A DNA stretch of 64,000 bases, from NCBI GenBank assembly GCA_025667525.1, contig CM046878.1, positions 396,122,974 through 396,186,973 on the forward strand, read 5' to 3'. The stretch is from Glebionis coronaria. Its lineage: Eukaryota; Streptophyta; Magnoliopsida; Asterales; Asteraceae. Shown piece by piece: positions 11,773 to 23,104 of this stretch. The translations under genes were made by a program, and so were the position numbers. Below the pieces are notes generated by a model. That model was not told where the DNA came from. It saw only the letters and a list, made by a program, of their open reading frames with translations, and ran no database searches. The first letter of the stretch is position 1. The number at the start of each line of letters is the position of its first letter.

Positions 11773-12115
11773 TGTTGGTTATAATCTTCACTGAGTTAGT
11801 TATGTTTTAATAATTAAGTACTTTAGTTAAGTTAGCATTTGAGTTTTAATAAAACTAGTTTGAATTGGTATGTACTAGGACCAAGTTTTTAGGATAGACT
11901 AGAAGAGTGGGTCTTTATCTACCTAGTCTACAGGTGATAAATAGAGTCGTTAGTTTGTTCTTGTTTTCATGTTTCCCACGTTGGTATGTAAGGCTATAAA
12001 TATCAGTCTATTTTATTGAATAAACACATATTTTCCTTTTACAAAAGTCCTTTTAACTCTTTACCACATATGAAGTGTGTGATGCGTGTGTGTTGTACCT
12101 GGGCGTGAACCTTCA
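11773..12115 (+). repeat. Copia-0 putative 5' LTR (343 bp)
   Basis: It runs TGTTGGTTATAATC...GAACCTTCA, with TATAAATATC near 11995. It is followed by TTTGGTATAACAGA, where a tRNA-Met type PBS is expected; the site deviates from the usual TGGTATCAGAG. No second LTR is in the window, so the limits are provisional. Confidence 0.45.
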
Positions 12116-12173
12116 TTTGGTATAACAGAATGGTACAAGATCCTCGCAAGAAAGAAATAAACTGATTTAGGTC

Positions 12174-12350
12174 AGCAAAGAAAGAAGAAAGAAAGAAGAA
12201 AGAACGAAGAAAGAAAGAAAGTCAGTTAAGAAAGAAAGAAGAAAGACGTAAAGTTAGTAAAGAAAGAAAGAAAGAAAGTAAAGAAAGAAAGTAAAGAAAG
12301 AAGAAAGGAAGAAAGGAAGAAATTAGGTGCGTAAGAAAGAAAAGAAAGAA
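12174..12350 (+). repeat. GAAA/GAAGAAA microsatellite-like tract
   Basis: About 175 bases of irregular GAAA, GAAGAAA and GTAAAGAAA units lie in the leader between the Copia-0 LTR and gag. The long Ser/Phe/Leu-rich ORF opposite it is only the antisense of this tract. Confidence 0.85.
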
Positions 12351-12470
12351 GACACGCAGGTGTAATAAAAAAAAGTAAAGAACGGCGTTGGTCAGAGCGA
12401 AAGAAGCCGGTTCGGTGACGTATCAATATCCAGTTTTGACAGGGACGGACTATCCGGTATAGGCTGTCAA

Positions 12471-12982
12471 AATGAAGGAGACATGGATGCTCACGGTTTA
12501 TGGTAGACCATCGAACCAAGGAACTTAGGTGCAGAACCGGATGAGAATAAGTCGAAACAAGCGCTTGCCTTCTTATTGCAAGCGATACCGAAACAGATGG
12601 TGTTGCAAATGTCGAGTCACATGGACCCGAAGAAAGTGTGGGATGGCTTAACATTACGCTACATGGGTGTAGATCGGTTAAGAGCGGCTCGACTTGCAAG
12701 CTTAAGGAAGGAGCTTGAAACAACACGCATGAAGGAGGGTGAAAGGGTATATGCGTGGCGAAACTGAATGGTATAGCATCATAGGTAAGATCTCTTGGTT
12801 ATAAACTTGAAGAAGTTGATATAGTAAAAAGATTGCTTAACTCGATGCCGAAACCGTTTTTTCAAATTGTTTCCTTAATTGAACAATGTTTCGATTTGGA
12901 GTCGATGTTTTTTGATGAAGCGGTTGGAAGACTCGAGGCGTTTGAAGAAAGACTTAAAGGCCTTGGTGAAAAGGAGGAAGAG
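12471..12982 (+). pseudogene. Copia-0 gag fragment (UBN2-type)
   Basis: The open segment LQAIPKQMVLQMSSHMD...KVWDGLTLRYMG, then RLRAARLASLRKELETTRMKEGE, is the typical gag_pre/UBN2 region of plant copia elements. After a stop at about 12765 and a frame change, similarity goes on with LLNSMPKPFFQIVSLIEQ and FFDEAVGRLEAFEERLKG up to the D insertion. This would be the particle protein. It is broken by at least one frameshift and truncated by element D, before any zinc knuckle. Confidence 0.65.
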
Positions 12983-13894
12983 TGTAACACCTCATTTTGA
13001 TAAATGGAATATCACTGGATAATTATGGTGTGTCATCAAAGCATTCAAGGTAAATGTCTTAAAACATTAAATGACAATAAAGATAAATACCGGAATCAAA
13101 CATCGGTTGTGCAACATAAGCTCACACACATGAAATATAAGTACTGCAAGGAAGGGACTAAACAATATACAAAAGAAATAATGTATGGAAATGCATAAGG
13201 TAAACAAGACTGGATACCTTATCCAAATGCACATCTCAAGATCCTAAGTGCGTCCCTAAGTACCTGCTGTTTGGGAACATGGAGGGATCAACTCCTTGTA
13301 AAGGATGCAAGGCACACACCACATTCACCATGAAAATCCTGAAAAAGATGTAACTAGGATGCATCCATACGCCCCACATGATAATATAATAAATTGCCAA
13401 AACTGAAAGGGACGCCACGAGCAATCACTCCGTCATGGGGAAGTCATAACACAAGTGCCTCCAGTGTTATGGTTATGGTACCTCCAAAACTAGGTGGAAC
13501 TGGCATGCGTGTATATAGCTCAGGCATTTAAAATATAAAATAAGCATTCAAAACATATAAAAGAACTGGGGAAAACAGATTGCTGCAAACGGGGAATCCT
13601 AATCAAACATACGAAGGAATGTCCATACTGAAGGACGGAATATCCGTACCTTATGTCCAGTAGTGAAGCTGAACGATCTACTCCGACCTCACGAATACTA
13701 CATAAATAAGGGACGTGTATAAGTTGTCTGATTACTGAGTGTGTTACTGGTTCTGGATGTTCTCAACTTATTTTATATGTTCTTGTCATGTTTTTTACTG
13801 TTGTAAGTGTTATCTTGTATTTATTCATGTTTTACATGTATTCTGATTATGTATTTCATGTATTCTTGTGTTACTATACTTGTAGTGTCATAAT

Positions 13895-14034
13895 AAGTAA
13901 CTTTCTAAAAATAGGAGGTTTCCAAAAATAGTAAGTTTCTAAAAATAGAAAGTTTCAAAAAACAGTAAGTTTCTATAAATAGTAAGTTTCCAAAAATAGT
14001 AAGTTTAGTGAAATAGAAAGTTTCCATAAATAGA
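13895..14034 (+). repeat. Minisatellite, ~20-bp unit AGTAAGTTTCyAAAAATAG
   Basis: About seven diverged head-to-tail copies, alternating AGTAAGTTTC and GAAAGTTTC forms, lie inside the D LTR. Confidence 0.8.
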
Positions 14035-15936
14035 AATAAGCTGAATTAATAAGTCTAAAATATAAGCTAGTGCTTATTAATCATAAGTTATAAGTCATGA
14101 TGATTTATTAGTAAAGTTTATTAAATTTAATACTTGGGCTAAGTGATTATTAATAATTAATAAAAATGCATGGTTTATTAATTAATAAGTCTCATTGTTA
14201 ATTTAATAAAACTTTACCTTATACCAATTAATTAAATTAAATCATGGTTTTTAATATAATTAAGTCAAAAATTAATTAATTAATTAATAGTGCTAGTAAA
14301 TTAAATTAATTAATTACTTGATAAAATAATGGCTAATATAAATTGTATCCCGAGCCTCGAAACCCGAGACCACCAAACTGCGCACCAAACACCACCCCAC
14401 AGCCGGCGGTTGGTGGTGGTGGCCGGCGGTTGTTGCCACTGCTAGGCCACGGTTCACACCGGCCGAAATCGGCGTTTATGACAACCCATAAATTTTACAA
14501 GTATGTTATATAATATGTTTAATGGAAATGGAAAATCCATTAGAAACTTTTGTTTTTATGCATTACTTGGTAAGATGAACTACTTTTCCTAACCTGAACT
14601 ACCATATCAACATATTCCTATATGTTGTAAACATAACAAGTACAATTAATTTAACAAGTATACTTAACATTCAAAGAAATATAATGATACTCTAAATTCC
14701 CTTAGAAACTCTAGAATCCCTATAAAGAAATAATGAACTCAAGAATGATAAAAGTATAAATAAGAACACGTAAACAAGGAATAAGAACAAGTATTATACT
14801 AGTATATGAAAAGTATAAAGTTATATAAAGAATAAGTAAGAATAAGCTATAAATGCTAAAGTACAATTAAATGTACATAATAGTCTAGATCATCACCTAA
14901 AAACCTTTATAAACATTTTTTTAAGAAATATAATCATACAAGAACTAAGAATCTATAATCAATACAATAAAATAATTCTAACCTGCTATATAAAGAGAAG
15001 TTAAGCAATCACAAGTACTAATATTCACTAATCACAAGCTAATTACAAGAAAATGACCTAAAACTAAGATTAGCATATAAAATCTATTCTATAATGAATT
15101 AGACTCTAGTCTTTTGCAATTAATTATAAAACTCACCTAAGTATTTTAGGACAAGTCAAAAAACACTCATAGGACTTAATTAAGGTTATAAGATTATATT
15201 AAGACAATGTACAAGTACCCTAATGCACAAGCAACACGATTTCAATGCATGACTTGTAAATTAGGTCAAAATAGGTATTTTCATTCTTTAGACATGTTCA
15301 CCTAAACTAAACCCTTAAACCAAGTCTTAGAACTCTTTGGACACCTTATAAACAATGTATAGAACCTAAATTAAGTTTACATCAGTAGATAAGAGAAGGA
15401 TAATTACATTTACTAAGATAAAACCCTAGATCATTAGAAAACACTAATCTTTAAAAGTATACTTCACATTTTCACATCAAACCTTTGTTAAACTCCAAAC
15501 CAATTGCCCAAATCTCTTAAATAGGATGTATAAACCCTAATTAAGCCTTAATAATTCACTAATCACTTTCCTAAGTCCCTAATCACCAAAAATACAAACC
15601 ATAAGTTACAAGCCCTAATTTTTCAACCCGGTTTTGTATTTTGCCTCCAAAACCTATTTTCAAACCATTTCCCTCCATTCCAAATTCAAAACCCAGATAT
15701 ATATAAGTACTAAGATATTTTAGAAGTGTCTAAAAGTAGGTGCATCACCTCCTTTCTTGCTACACATCACCATTCCTATCCTAATGTTGTCGTGACCTTA
15801 TATTAGCCACAAGTGATGATTAGATCAAAGCAAGGACCTATAAACTTGTTCTGAGCTTCACTAGTATAAATTAGTCACCCTCCTATCTATGTTATGCGTA
15901 CAAGACCAAAACTTGGAGCCTAAGTGTTGCTGTGAC

Positions 15937-15945
15937 TATAAATAG
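15937..15945 (+). promoter_or_regulatory. Candidate TATA box of the D LTR
   Basis: TATAAATAG, in the context GACTATAAATAGAGCC, is the best TATA match in the 5 kb LTR and would give a U3 of about 3 kb. Confidence 0.45.
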
Positions 15946-17965
15946 AGCCGTATAGTAATCTTGAAGACTTGCACCCTGTTTTCTTATTACCTCCTACCCA
16001 TTCTCCATATTCACCTCTATATACGTCCTAGAACATCCCCCAAGTCCATAAACCAGGTCTAGAAGGAATCCATTGAAGCTTTTGAAGCTTTGATAGCAAG
16101 TAGTGTTCATAAGAAGTCATAAGAAGCCATTTTGGAGCTACCTAGGTAATTTTTATGTTAGCCATGCTTTGATCTTGTTATAATAAATTCTTAGACTTGT
16201 TATACTTCCAAAATCATGTTAGAAATATAATCTAAAATAAACTAAGTCATTTCATCAATTTAAATGAAAGTTATAAGTTAAAGATGTCTTAAAATCCTAG
16301 TTTTGTAATTTACATAAAGTAATAAGCAAAACCCATTTCAAAAGCTATAGTTCTGAAGAAATGTTTTTATTATGATTATAAACATGTTTTGAATTTTTTT
16401 TTTAAAATTCTAGATCATTTGGTCCAATTTAAAGGTTGTTATGTGATTTTTACAAGTATAGGGACTAAAATTGTCATTTTTGAAACTAGTTGACATTTTG
16501 GGCCAAAAGTGTCATGTATTTAAAGCTAAAGCTATAATAATAAATGTTGGAAATATTAAGACCCTAAGATTAAATATTGAGGGTTGAAATTGTAAATAAT
16601 AATACTAAACACTTAAGGGGTTAAAAGTGTAAATATGCTAAACTTATGAAATTAAATAATAAAAAGGTAATTATTGTTAAAATATAAACTTAAAGAATCA
16701 TTTTAGTAATTTATAAAACAATATGAATGAAAACTATATGATAAAACATACTTTCTAAATTTTTATAAAGTATAAGGACTATTTTTGCCAATCCTAAAAC
16801 TAAAGGATAAAAGGTATAAATATATACCAACTTTTGAATAAATTTCTAAATAATATATTACTATGTATCAAGTTAGTAGGGAACTTTTTACAACGATGTT
16901 CCATCTCGATATTACGTTCTGACTGAGTGGTTGGGTTTACCATTTAAAGGGCCATCGCTCCTCAAACGTTTATAGAATGGCTTCTAAGTATAATGGTCCG
17001 AAGAATGATGCAATAATATCACAAATTATAAAGAAAACATAAATAAATAACAAGAATGTGAACTCCAAAAATCAAGGACTTAATACTATACCAAATATGT
17101 TAAAACAGGTGGGTGCAAGATCAAGTTCTTTGTTTGTTAGCTCAAGTTATTCTGTGTGATATAAGCCTGACAAGACTTACTGGACCTAAGGTGAGTTCAT
17201 AGCCTCACTAGTGCTGATTTTTAAATAATTTGAAAACCCGTGAGGGGAATAAAATACAATTGTTTTTGGTATGCTTCTCAGAAATAATTATTGACACTAT
17301 GTTTACTTCTGTCTTGAAAGTCCCTTTTTAATTATGAACCGTTAATCATTTTCCCAGAAATGAGCGCTAATATTATAAATAGTACTATTTGGGGACTAAC
17401 ATTCCCAGTCTGGGCAAGTCGCACTTGCTAGCACCTCAGTGGTCAAACATGCATACTTTATTTTGCGAATAAGGATAGTTTGGCAGACTTCCTCATAAGG
17501 GCAATTGTAGGTTTTGATATGTCTAGTCGCGGTAACATAAGCTTAGTTAATTGATTAATTGATTTTACGGGCGAATAATAACGTAGGTCAGAAAAAGGAC
17601 CTTGTATTCAAAATGATTTTAAACCTATGAAATCACTCAACCTTTGTGTTAACTTTAAGCATATATTTCAGGTTTTGATAATTGATATTATGGAGCAGCA
17701 GAATGATGACGTGGAGAGATATAGACTTGGGAGTTTTTGTCATTCAAACCTATTTTATAGATTTTGGGAACCTGTGATTGTACAAAGTATGTATAAGTCG
17801 TTTTGTTTAAAATCTCTGATTGTGAATGATAAATTATAAATGTTTAATAAAGATTATTTAAACACTCTTTTGAGTTGTTTTCCTATTACTGTGCTTTCAT
17901 ATCATTAAGTAATACCCCAAAATATTATTCCGCCGTGCCAAGGTAAAAATGGGGGTGTTACAGAG

Positions 17966-17977
17966 TGGCATCAGAGC
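17966..17977 (+). other. Element D primer binding site
   Basis: TGGCATCAGAGC starts three bases after the LTR end. It is one base away from the initiator tRNA-Met PBS TGGTATCAGAGC. Confidence 0.65.
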
Positions 17978-18012
17978 TATAGTTATAGAGAAAAAGAAAT
18001 TAAAATCTTAAT

Positions 18013-18923
18013 TGTTGGGTTAGTATTTACTGACCCTGAAGCAACTCTAGGATTTGAATATAAAATCACGCTAAGTGTTTCATGCTCAGCAGTAAGGCCA
18101 GTCTCCTGATGGATGACCAGAGGAACAAAGTTCCTACTGAAGACTTTAAAGCTGAAGAAAGTTCAGCACTCCCCTTCCAGTGAACTTAGAAGACTAAGAG
18201 GTCTTCACTTCAAATACTAGGCGGTCTAGTTGCTGAAGAACAAGGACTGAAGAAGGGCTTTCAGTTCAGTTTAGCTTGACAATACCAAACTGAATGATGT
18301 CGATCTCCTCTAGGATACTGAAGACTCTTCAGTATTCTGATGGTTTGCATTAGGCGGGAAAAGATAACTTTAAGTCAAAGTAGGTTGCTTGTATACTTAG
18401 ATATAAGTACAACCTTTATCTTTCCTAGAATAGTTCATTAAGTACTTTGTACTGTTTATCCAGCATGGGCATCAACCACCCACTGGATAAACTCATGCAT
18501 TGGTACATGCAAAATGCAAACCCTAATTTACAATGCCTGTATAAAGGAGTGTACATTGTGAGAGAAAGGTAACCAATACAAGAGCTTAAACTCTGGAAAA
18601 CCTTTCTCTCTCGATACCAACTAAACCATATAGCCAAACATGCATATGAACGTTTAGATTGGAGCTTAGAGTTTAACTTTGGTTAAACGTTTAAGGAGAG
18701 GATATCAAACCCCATTGTCATTCAACCACTTTGTTATTCCACAAATAAAGTGGGTTATAGATTCTTTATTTGATTATAATAAAAGTCTATACGTTGAAAA
18801 TTATATTGGTATTTTTGTTTTAATCTTTCATAGTTCTTATCTAATGTTAAAACAACACACTTGAGTCAAAGTAATAGATATTACTTAAGATAATAAGTAA
18901 TATTGAATTACTAGGGACCAACA
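18013..18923 (+). repeat. Copia-1 5' LTR (911 bp)
   Basis: It runs from TGTTGGGTTAGTATTTACTG to ACTAGGGACCAACA, with a TATAAAGG box at 18540-18547. It matches the 3' LTR at 58172-59465 apart from point changes and the MITE found only in the 3' copy. Confidence 0.9.
18540..18547 (+). promoter_or_regulatory. TATA box in Copia-1 5' LTR
   Basis: TATAAAGGAGTGTACATTGTGAG is kept in both LTRs (59083-59090 in the 3' copy, as TATATAAAGG), which supports it as the element promoter. Confidence 0.6.
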
Positions 18924-18925
18924 AG

Positions 18926-18937
18926 TGGTATCAGAGC
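18926..18937 (+). other. Copia-1 primer binding site
   Basis: TGGTATCAGAGC, the standard initiator tRNA-Met PBS of plant copia elements, lies two bases after the LTR end. Confidence 0.9.
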
Positions 18938-19004
18938 AGTTTGATTAGTTAAACTCTTATTTTATTAAACTGCTCATTTAAAAGTTTTCAAATCAAGATC
19001 CAAA

Positions 19005-20369
19005 ATGGCTCAAGTTATACCACAAATCCTAGAATATAGGGGTGGCCAACTCAATGCTGCTCCTGTACTAGAGGTATCCAACTTTACAAATTGGAAGAAG
19101 AGGTTTCTTGTCCACATGGTTGGAATTGAACCTCAGTTCCTTGGAATCATTGAAAATGGTCATTTTGTTCCCATGGTTGGGGACAATAAAAAACCTGAAG
19201 TACAATGGACTACTGATGAGAGAAAAGCTGCTAACCTTGATCAGCGTCTCAAAAGTCTCACCATGTATGTACTCCTAGATGACCAAATGAATTCTGTTGT
19301 AAATTGTAAAACAGCCAAATCAACATGGGAGGACCTTATTCTTTACCATGAGGGACCCTCTGATGTAAAAGAAACCAGAATAATAGATTTAAAGCTTCAA
19401 TACAACATCTTCAAGCACAAAGAAAGGGAAACCCTCACACAGACATTCACCAGATACAAAGCACTGATGAATGAACATGTGAATGATGGTGTTGAGCTTT
19501 CAAAACTTGAAATCAACACAGTTTTTGTTAATGCATTGCCAAAGAAGTGGCTCGGTTTCTGCCAAAGCATGAGAAATGCTAATCACATTAAAGATTGTGA
19601 TCTAGCCTCTCTTTTTAGGAAACTAAAAAATGAAGAAAACCTAGTTGATAGGATTTATGAAGGCTCAAGCAAGAGTAAAGCATTAACCATTGCTACACCC
19701 TTGTCCACAACCTTCTTCAGTGAAGCTGTCATTCAAGACTACCAAGATAGTCCTGATGATGAGGAAGATACTAGATCTAGTGAGGAATATCTGAATGACC
19801 TCAAAGAGGAATTTCATGAAAGAGCACTTCTGGCCAAGTCTAGAAGGTTCTTTAAGAAAGGAGGCAAGTTCTCTAGCTCCACAAAAGCTTTAGTTGACAC
19901 TGAATGTTACAAATATGGGAAGACTGGTCATTATGCTAGGGATTGTTATTCAAAAACATCTCTTCCTTCATATTCCTCACCATCTCAATCAAGACCAACT
20001 GGTCAATCATCATTTCAACCAAAACAAATTGCTTCTACTCCATTTCAGCAAAGTAGGGTTGAACTCATGCCTGCAAAAGACTTTGAGGCCAAATACAGGG
20101 AAATCAAGGCAAGATTGGCCTTAATGAGTACTGAAAGATCCTCATCCAAGACCCCCAAGCAAGACAAAAATAAAGTACTTGTTGCTAAAGCATATGAATG
20201 GGATGAAGAAGATGTTTCTTCAGATGATGATGAGTTGGTAAATGTGAAAGTGCTAATGGCACTTGCTAATGTTGAAGGGGCAAGCTCAAATGTTGTCACC
20301 AGAGAAAGTGCCAGAAATGGAGAATGGGTCAATGTCACAATCAAAAGGGTACAAACTCTTCTAAATTAA
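19005..20369 (+). pseudogene. Copia-1 gag, N-terminal part (454 codons)
   Basis: The ATG at 19005 lies 80 bases after the LTR and opens MAQVIPQILEYRG. A DUF4219/UBN2-type gag follows (FTNWKKRFLVHMVGIEPQF, STWEDLILYHEGPSDVKETR, LTQTFTRYKALMNE). The nucleocapsid knuckle is CYKYGKTGHYARDC near residue 300: the second Cys is Tyr, so zinc binding is probably lost. The frame ends at 20369 where a frameshift sets in, and the protein continues at 20370-21846 in other frames. Gag would form the particle. Confidence 0.85.
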
Positions 20370-21846
20370 AAGATAAAGATGACATTAAATTTGTCTTTGA
20401 TTACTTGTGCATTGATCTAAAATTTGTTGAAGAGCAAATAACAATTTCCTTGAAAAATTTCACAAACTTGTTCTACAACTTGAAGATTTCGAAAGTAAGC
20501 AAATAGAGCTAAAAGAAGTTAAACTTGATATTCTTTCTTTTCAACAATTGAACAAAGAAATTTTGGAGGAAAATAATTCTCTTAGAGTGGAACTAAAAGA
20601 AGAAAAAGACATTGTTAAATCTTGGCTTAGAAACTCTGATAGGGTAAATCAATGAATAAGTGAACAAATACCTGCTCAAAAGAAGAAAATGCTTGGTGCT
20701 GAAGGATCCTACAACACCAAATCTATTGTCTTTGTCAAAGCCTCAAATGAGGATGGTAGCTCAATCCCTGACATTGAAAGGTCAAGTGAAGAGAATCTAC
20801 CCAATCATGACACTGGACGAATCTTTCTTCCTGAGTTACAAGCATGTGTTGACACTTCAGCACCAGTTGAATCCTCAGCTGAGGACGACTTAGATGATGA
20901 TATAGAGAATGAAGTAAGTACCCCACTTCCTCCTTTGGAGAAGCTGGCTGGTGCTGAACCCTCTACTGGACCCAAAACTATCCAGTCTATCATCAAGTCA
21001 CACACCACACACAAAGGTATTTCCTCCAAACATGTCTAAATTGACACTTCAAAGAACTCTTTAGCTCCTGCTAAAGGTTCACATATGAGAACTACCTCTT
21101 TAGTTTCATCAAATAAACTAAAGAATGCTAAATCTGAGGAAGATAAGAGAATGTCTCTTGTCATGCAAGAGATCAATCATCTTAAAATATAACTCAGGCA
21201 TCAGCAAACACCAACACGATTCAGAGATGAACCTTCAGACTCTCCTCATTTAAAGTACAAGACACAATTCAAAAGAGCTTATGAGTTATGTGGTCAAAAC
21301 AACCATCTCACTCAAACTTGCTTAAGAGTGATTTATTGTACTAAATGTGAAAGGACTGATCATCGCACTTGTGAACACACTCAGTATATGCTGGCCAAAA
21401 CAAGTGCTAATGCTCACAAATCTGAAGCATCTCATTCCAGGAAAAATATGCCTTTCCCACCATGCATTCATTGTGGTATGGGCAATCATCACCCAGATGA
21501 CTGCCACTATTACCCTGTTTGTAATATTTGTGGAAGTTATGACCATGACACTCATGGACATAATCGAATCATCTCACTCATAAGAGGTATTAAACCAAGA
21601 AATCCAAACTCTATTACCAAATGTTGTGAGACTTGTGGAAGCGATGTTTACACTACATCTGATCACAACCATATAGAGTGGTTCAGAAGAGGTGAAGCCC
21701 TCCAGGCTAAGAAAGCTAAAGCTGTTCAGACCTCTTCTTCTTCTGATCAATCACACATACCCTCTACAAGAGGACCCTTCAGATCTAGAACACCTTCTAG
21801 ATCTAAAACCCCCACCCAACAAAGGTGGGTTTCAAAACAAAACTGA
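20370..21846 (+). pseudogene. Copia-1 gag C-terminal, Cys/His-rich region
   Basis: This continues gag across two frame changes, with in-frame stops at about 20655, 21037, 21190 and 21844. A coiled-coil-like segment (near 20480-20650) and an acidic stretch with the motif NHDTGRI come first. Then follow several CxxC/H clusters: CTKCERTDHRTCEH, CIHCGMGNHHPDDC, CNICGSYDHDTHGHN and CETCGSDVYTTSDHN. The region ends in an Arg/Ser-rich tail just before the protease. Repeated zinc-knuckle-like units suggest nucleic-acid binding, but this is inferred from spacing only. Confidence 0.75.
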
Positions 21847-21849
21847 CCA

Positions 21850-23104
21850 TTTCCTTAACAAGTGTAGTGTGATCTCAGGAAGCCTATTTGGTACCTAGAT
21901 AGTGGCTGCTCAAGGCATATGACTGGCACCAAAATTTATCTGCACAAGTATAAGGAGGAACAAGGTCCTAAAGTTGTTTTTGGTGATAACTCATCAACTA
22001 ATACTAAGGGATTTGGTTCAGTGAAATGTAATGATATAGTTTTCTCAAGGGTAGCATATGTAAATGGATTGAAGCACAACCTCATCAGCAAAAGTCAACT
22101 TTGTGATGCAAATTATCTTGTGCTGTTTGATGACAAAAAAAGTACAATCTTTAACTCCAATCATGAAATTGTGATGATTGCTCCAAGAGTCAAAGATGTT
22201 TATGTCATGAACATGAACTCTACTCAGGAGACATGCTTCTTCGCTAAAGCCTCCAATATTACTAATTGGCTTTGGCAAAAGAGGCTCTCACATCTCAATT
22301 TCAAAATAATAACTCTGCTGGAAAAACAAAATCTTGTTATTGGTCTTCCCTCACTTGTCTACTCCAAGGACAAACCATGTTGAACATGTGAAAAAGGGAA
22401 GCACCATAGGGCCAGTTTCAAAACAAAGCAAACTTTCTCAATCAAAGAAAGTCTTCATTTGCTTCAAATGGACTTATTTGGCCCAGTATCACCTAGGGTC
22501 ATTTGTCATGAAAAATATACACTTGTCATTGTTGATGAGTACTCAAGGTACACCTTGGTATATTTTCTGACAAAGAAAAGCCATGCACCAGATGTCATTA
22601 TGTCATTCATCAAAAGAGTTGAAAATCAAAATGACACTCATGTCAAACAACTCAGAGCTGACAATTGCACTGAATTCAGAAATCACTCACTGATCAAATT
22701 CTGTGATGACAAAGTAATTTCCCAAAATTTCTTATCTCCTTACACACCTGAACAAAATGGTGTGGCTGAAAGAAGGAACATAACATTAATTGAAGCAGCA
22801 AGAACAATGCTTGCTGGATCTGCTCTCTCTAAGCATTTTTGGACTGATGCTGTAGCCACTGCTTGCTACACTCAAAATAGATCCATTATTGTGAAGAGGC
22901 ACATGAAGATTCCCTATGAAGTCTTCAGGGGGAGATTTCCAAACATTTCATTCTTACATGTGTTTGGGTGTCTAGTATTCATTCACAATCACAAGGATCA
23001 CCTTGGAAAGTTTGATGAAAAATCTGATGATGGTTATTTTCTTGGATACTCCCTAGTATCTAAAGCATACAGAGTCTTCAACACAAGAAGACAATGTATT
23101 GAAT
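21850..23104 (+). pseudogene. Copia-1 protease and integrase
   Basis: The protease active-site region is WYLDSGCSRHMTG at 21888-21926. Integrase follows, with an HHCC domain (WQKRLSHLNF ... CxTCEKGK) in which a TGA at 22381 replaces the residue after the first Cys. The DDE core has QMDLFGPV near 22465, LRADNCTEF near 22650 and PYTPEQNGVAERRN near 22740, so the catalytic Asp, Asp and Glu are all present. The end is a TAA at 23102-23104. Integrase would insert the cDNA copy into chromosomes. Confidence 0.85.

Larger units (their letters stand above)
11773..12982 (+). mobile_element. Copia-0: 5' fragment of a Ty1/copia element
   Basis: A short LTR, a PBS-like site, a purine-rich leader and the first part of gag are present. 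The fragment stops at 12982, where the element D LTR begins. The rest of gag-pol is not found on the other side of D at 60379, so the 3' part was lost or moved. Confidence 0.55.
12983..17962 (+). repeat. Element D 5' LTR (~4980 bp)
   Basis: The ends are TGTAACACCT and GGGTGTTACA, a 9-base inverted match. A TATAAATAG promoter candidate lies about 2 kb from the right end. It contains a ~20-bp minisatellite (13895-14034), a TTAATTAA-rich stretch (14050-14340) and a GC-rich island (14345-14480) standing out from AT-rich surroundings. No convincing ORF occurs. An older solo LTR could be hidden between about 14480 and 16850, but I could not define one. LTRs of 3-5 kb are known for Tekay/Del chromoviruses. 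Confidence 0.6.

Noticed and set aside
12226..12726. Minus-strand Ser/Phe/Leu-rich ORF of 166 codons
   Set aside because: Antisense of the GAAA microsatellite and of the copia gag fragment.
18425..18637. 70-codon minus-strand ORF found twice (also 58968-59180)
   Set aside because: It lies in both LTR copies of Copia-1 and spans the TATA region; the duplication is explained by the LTRs.
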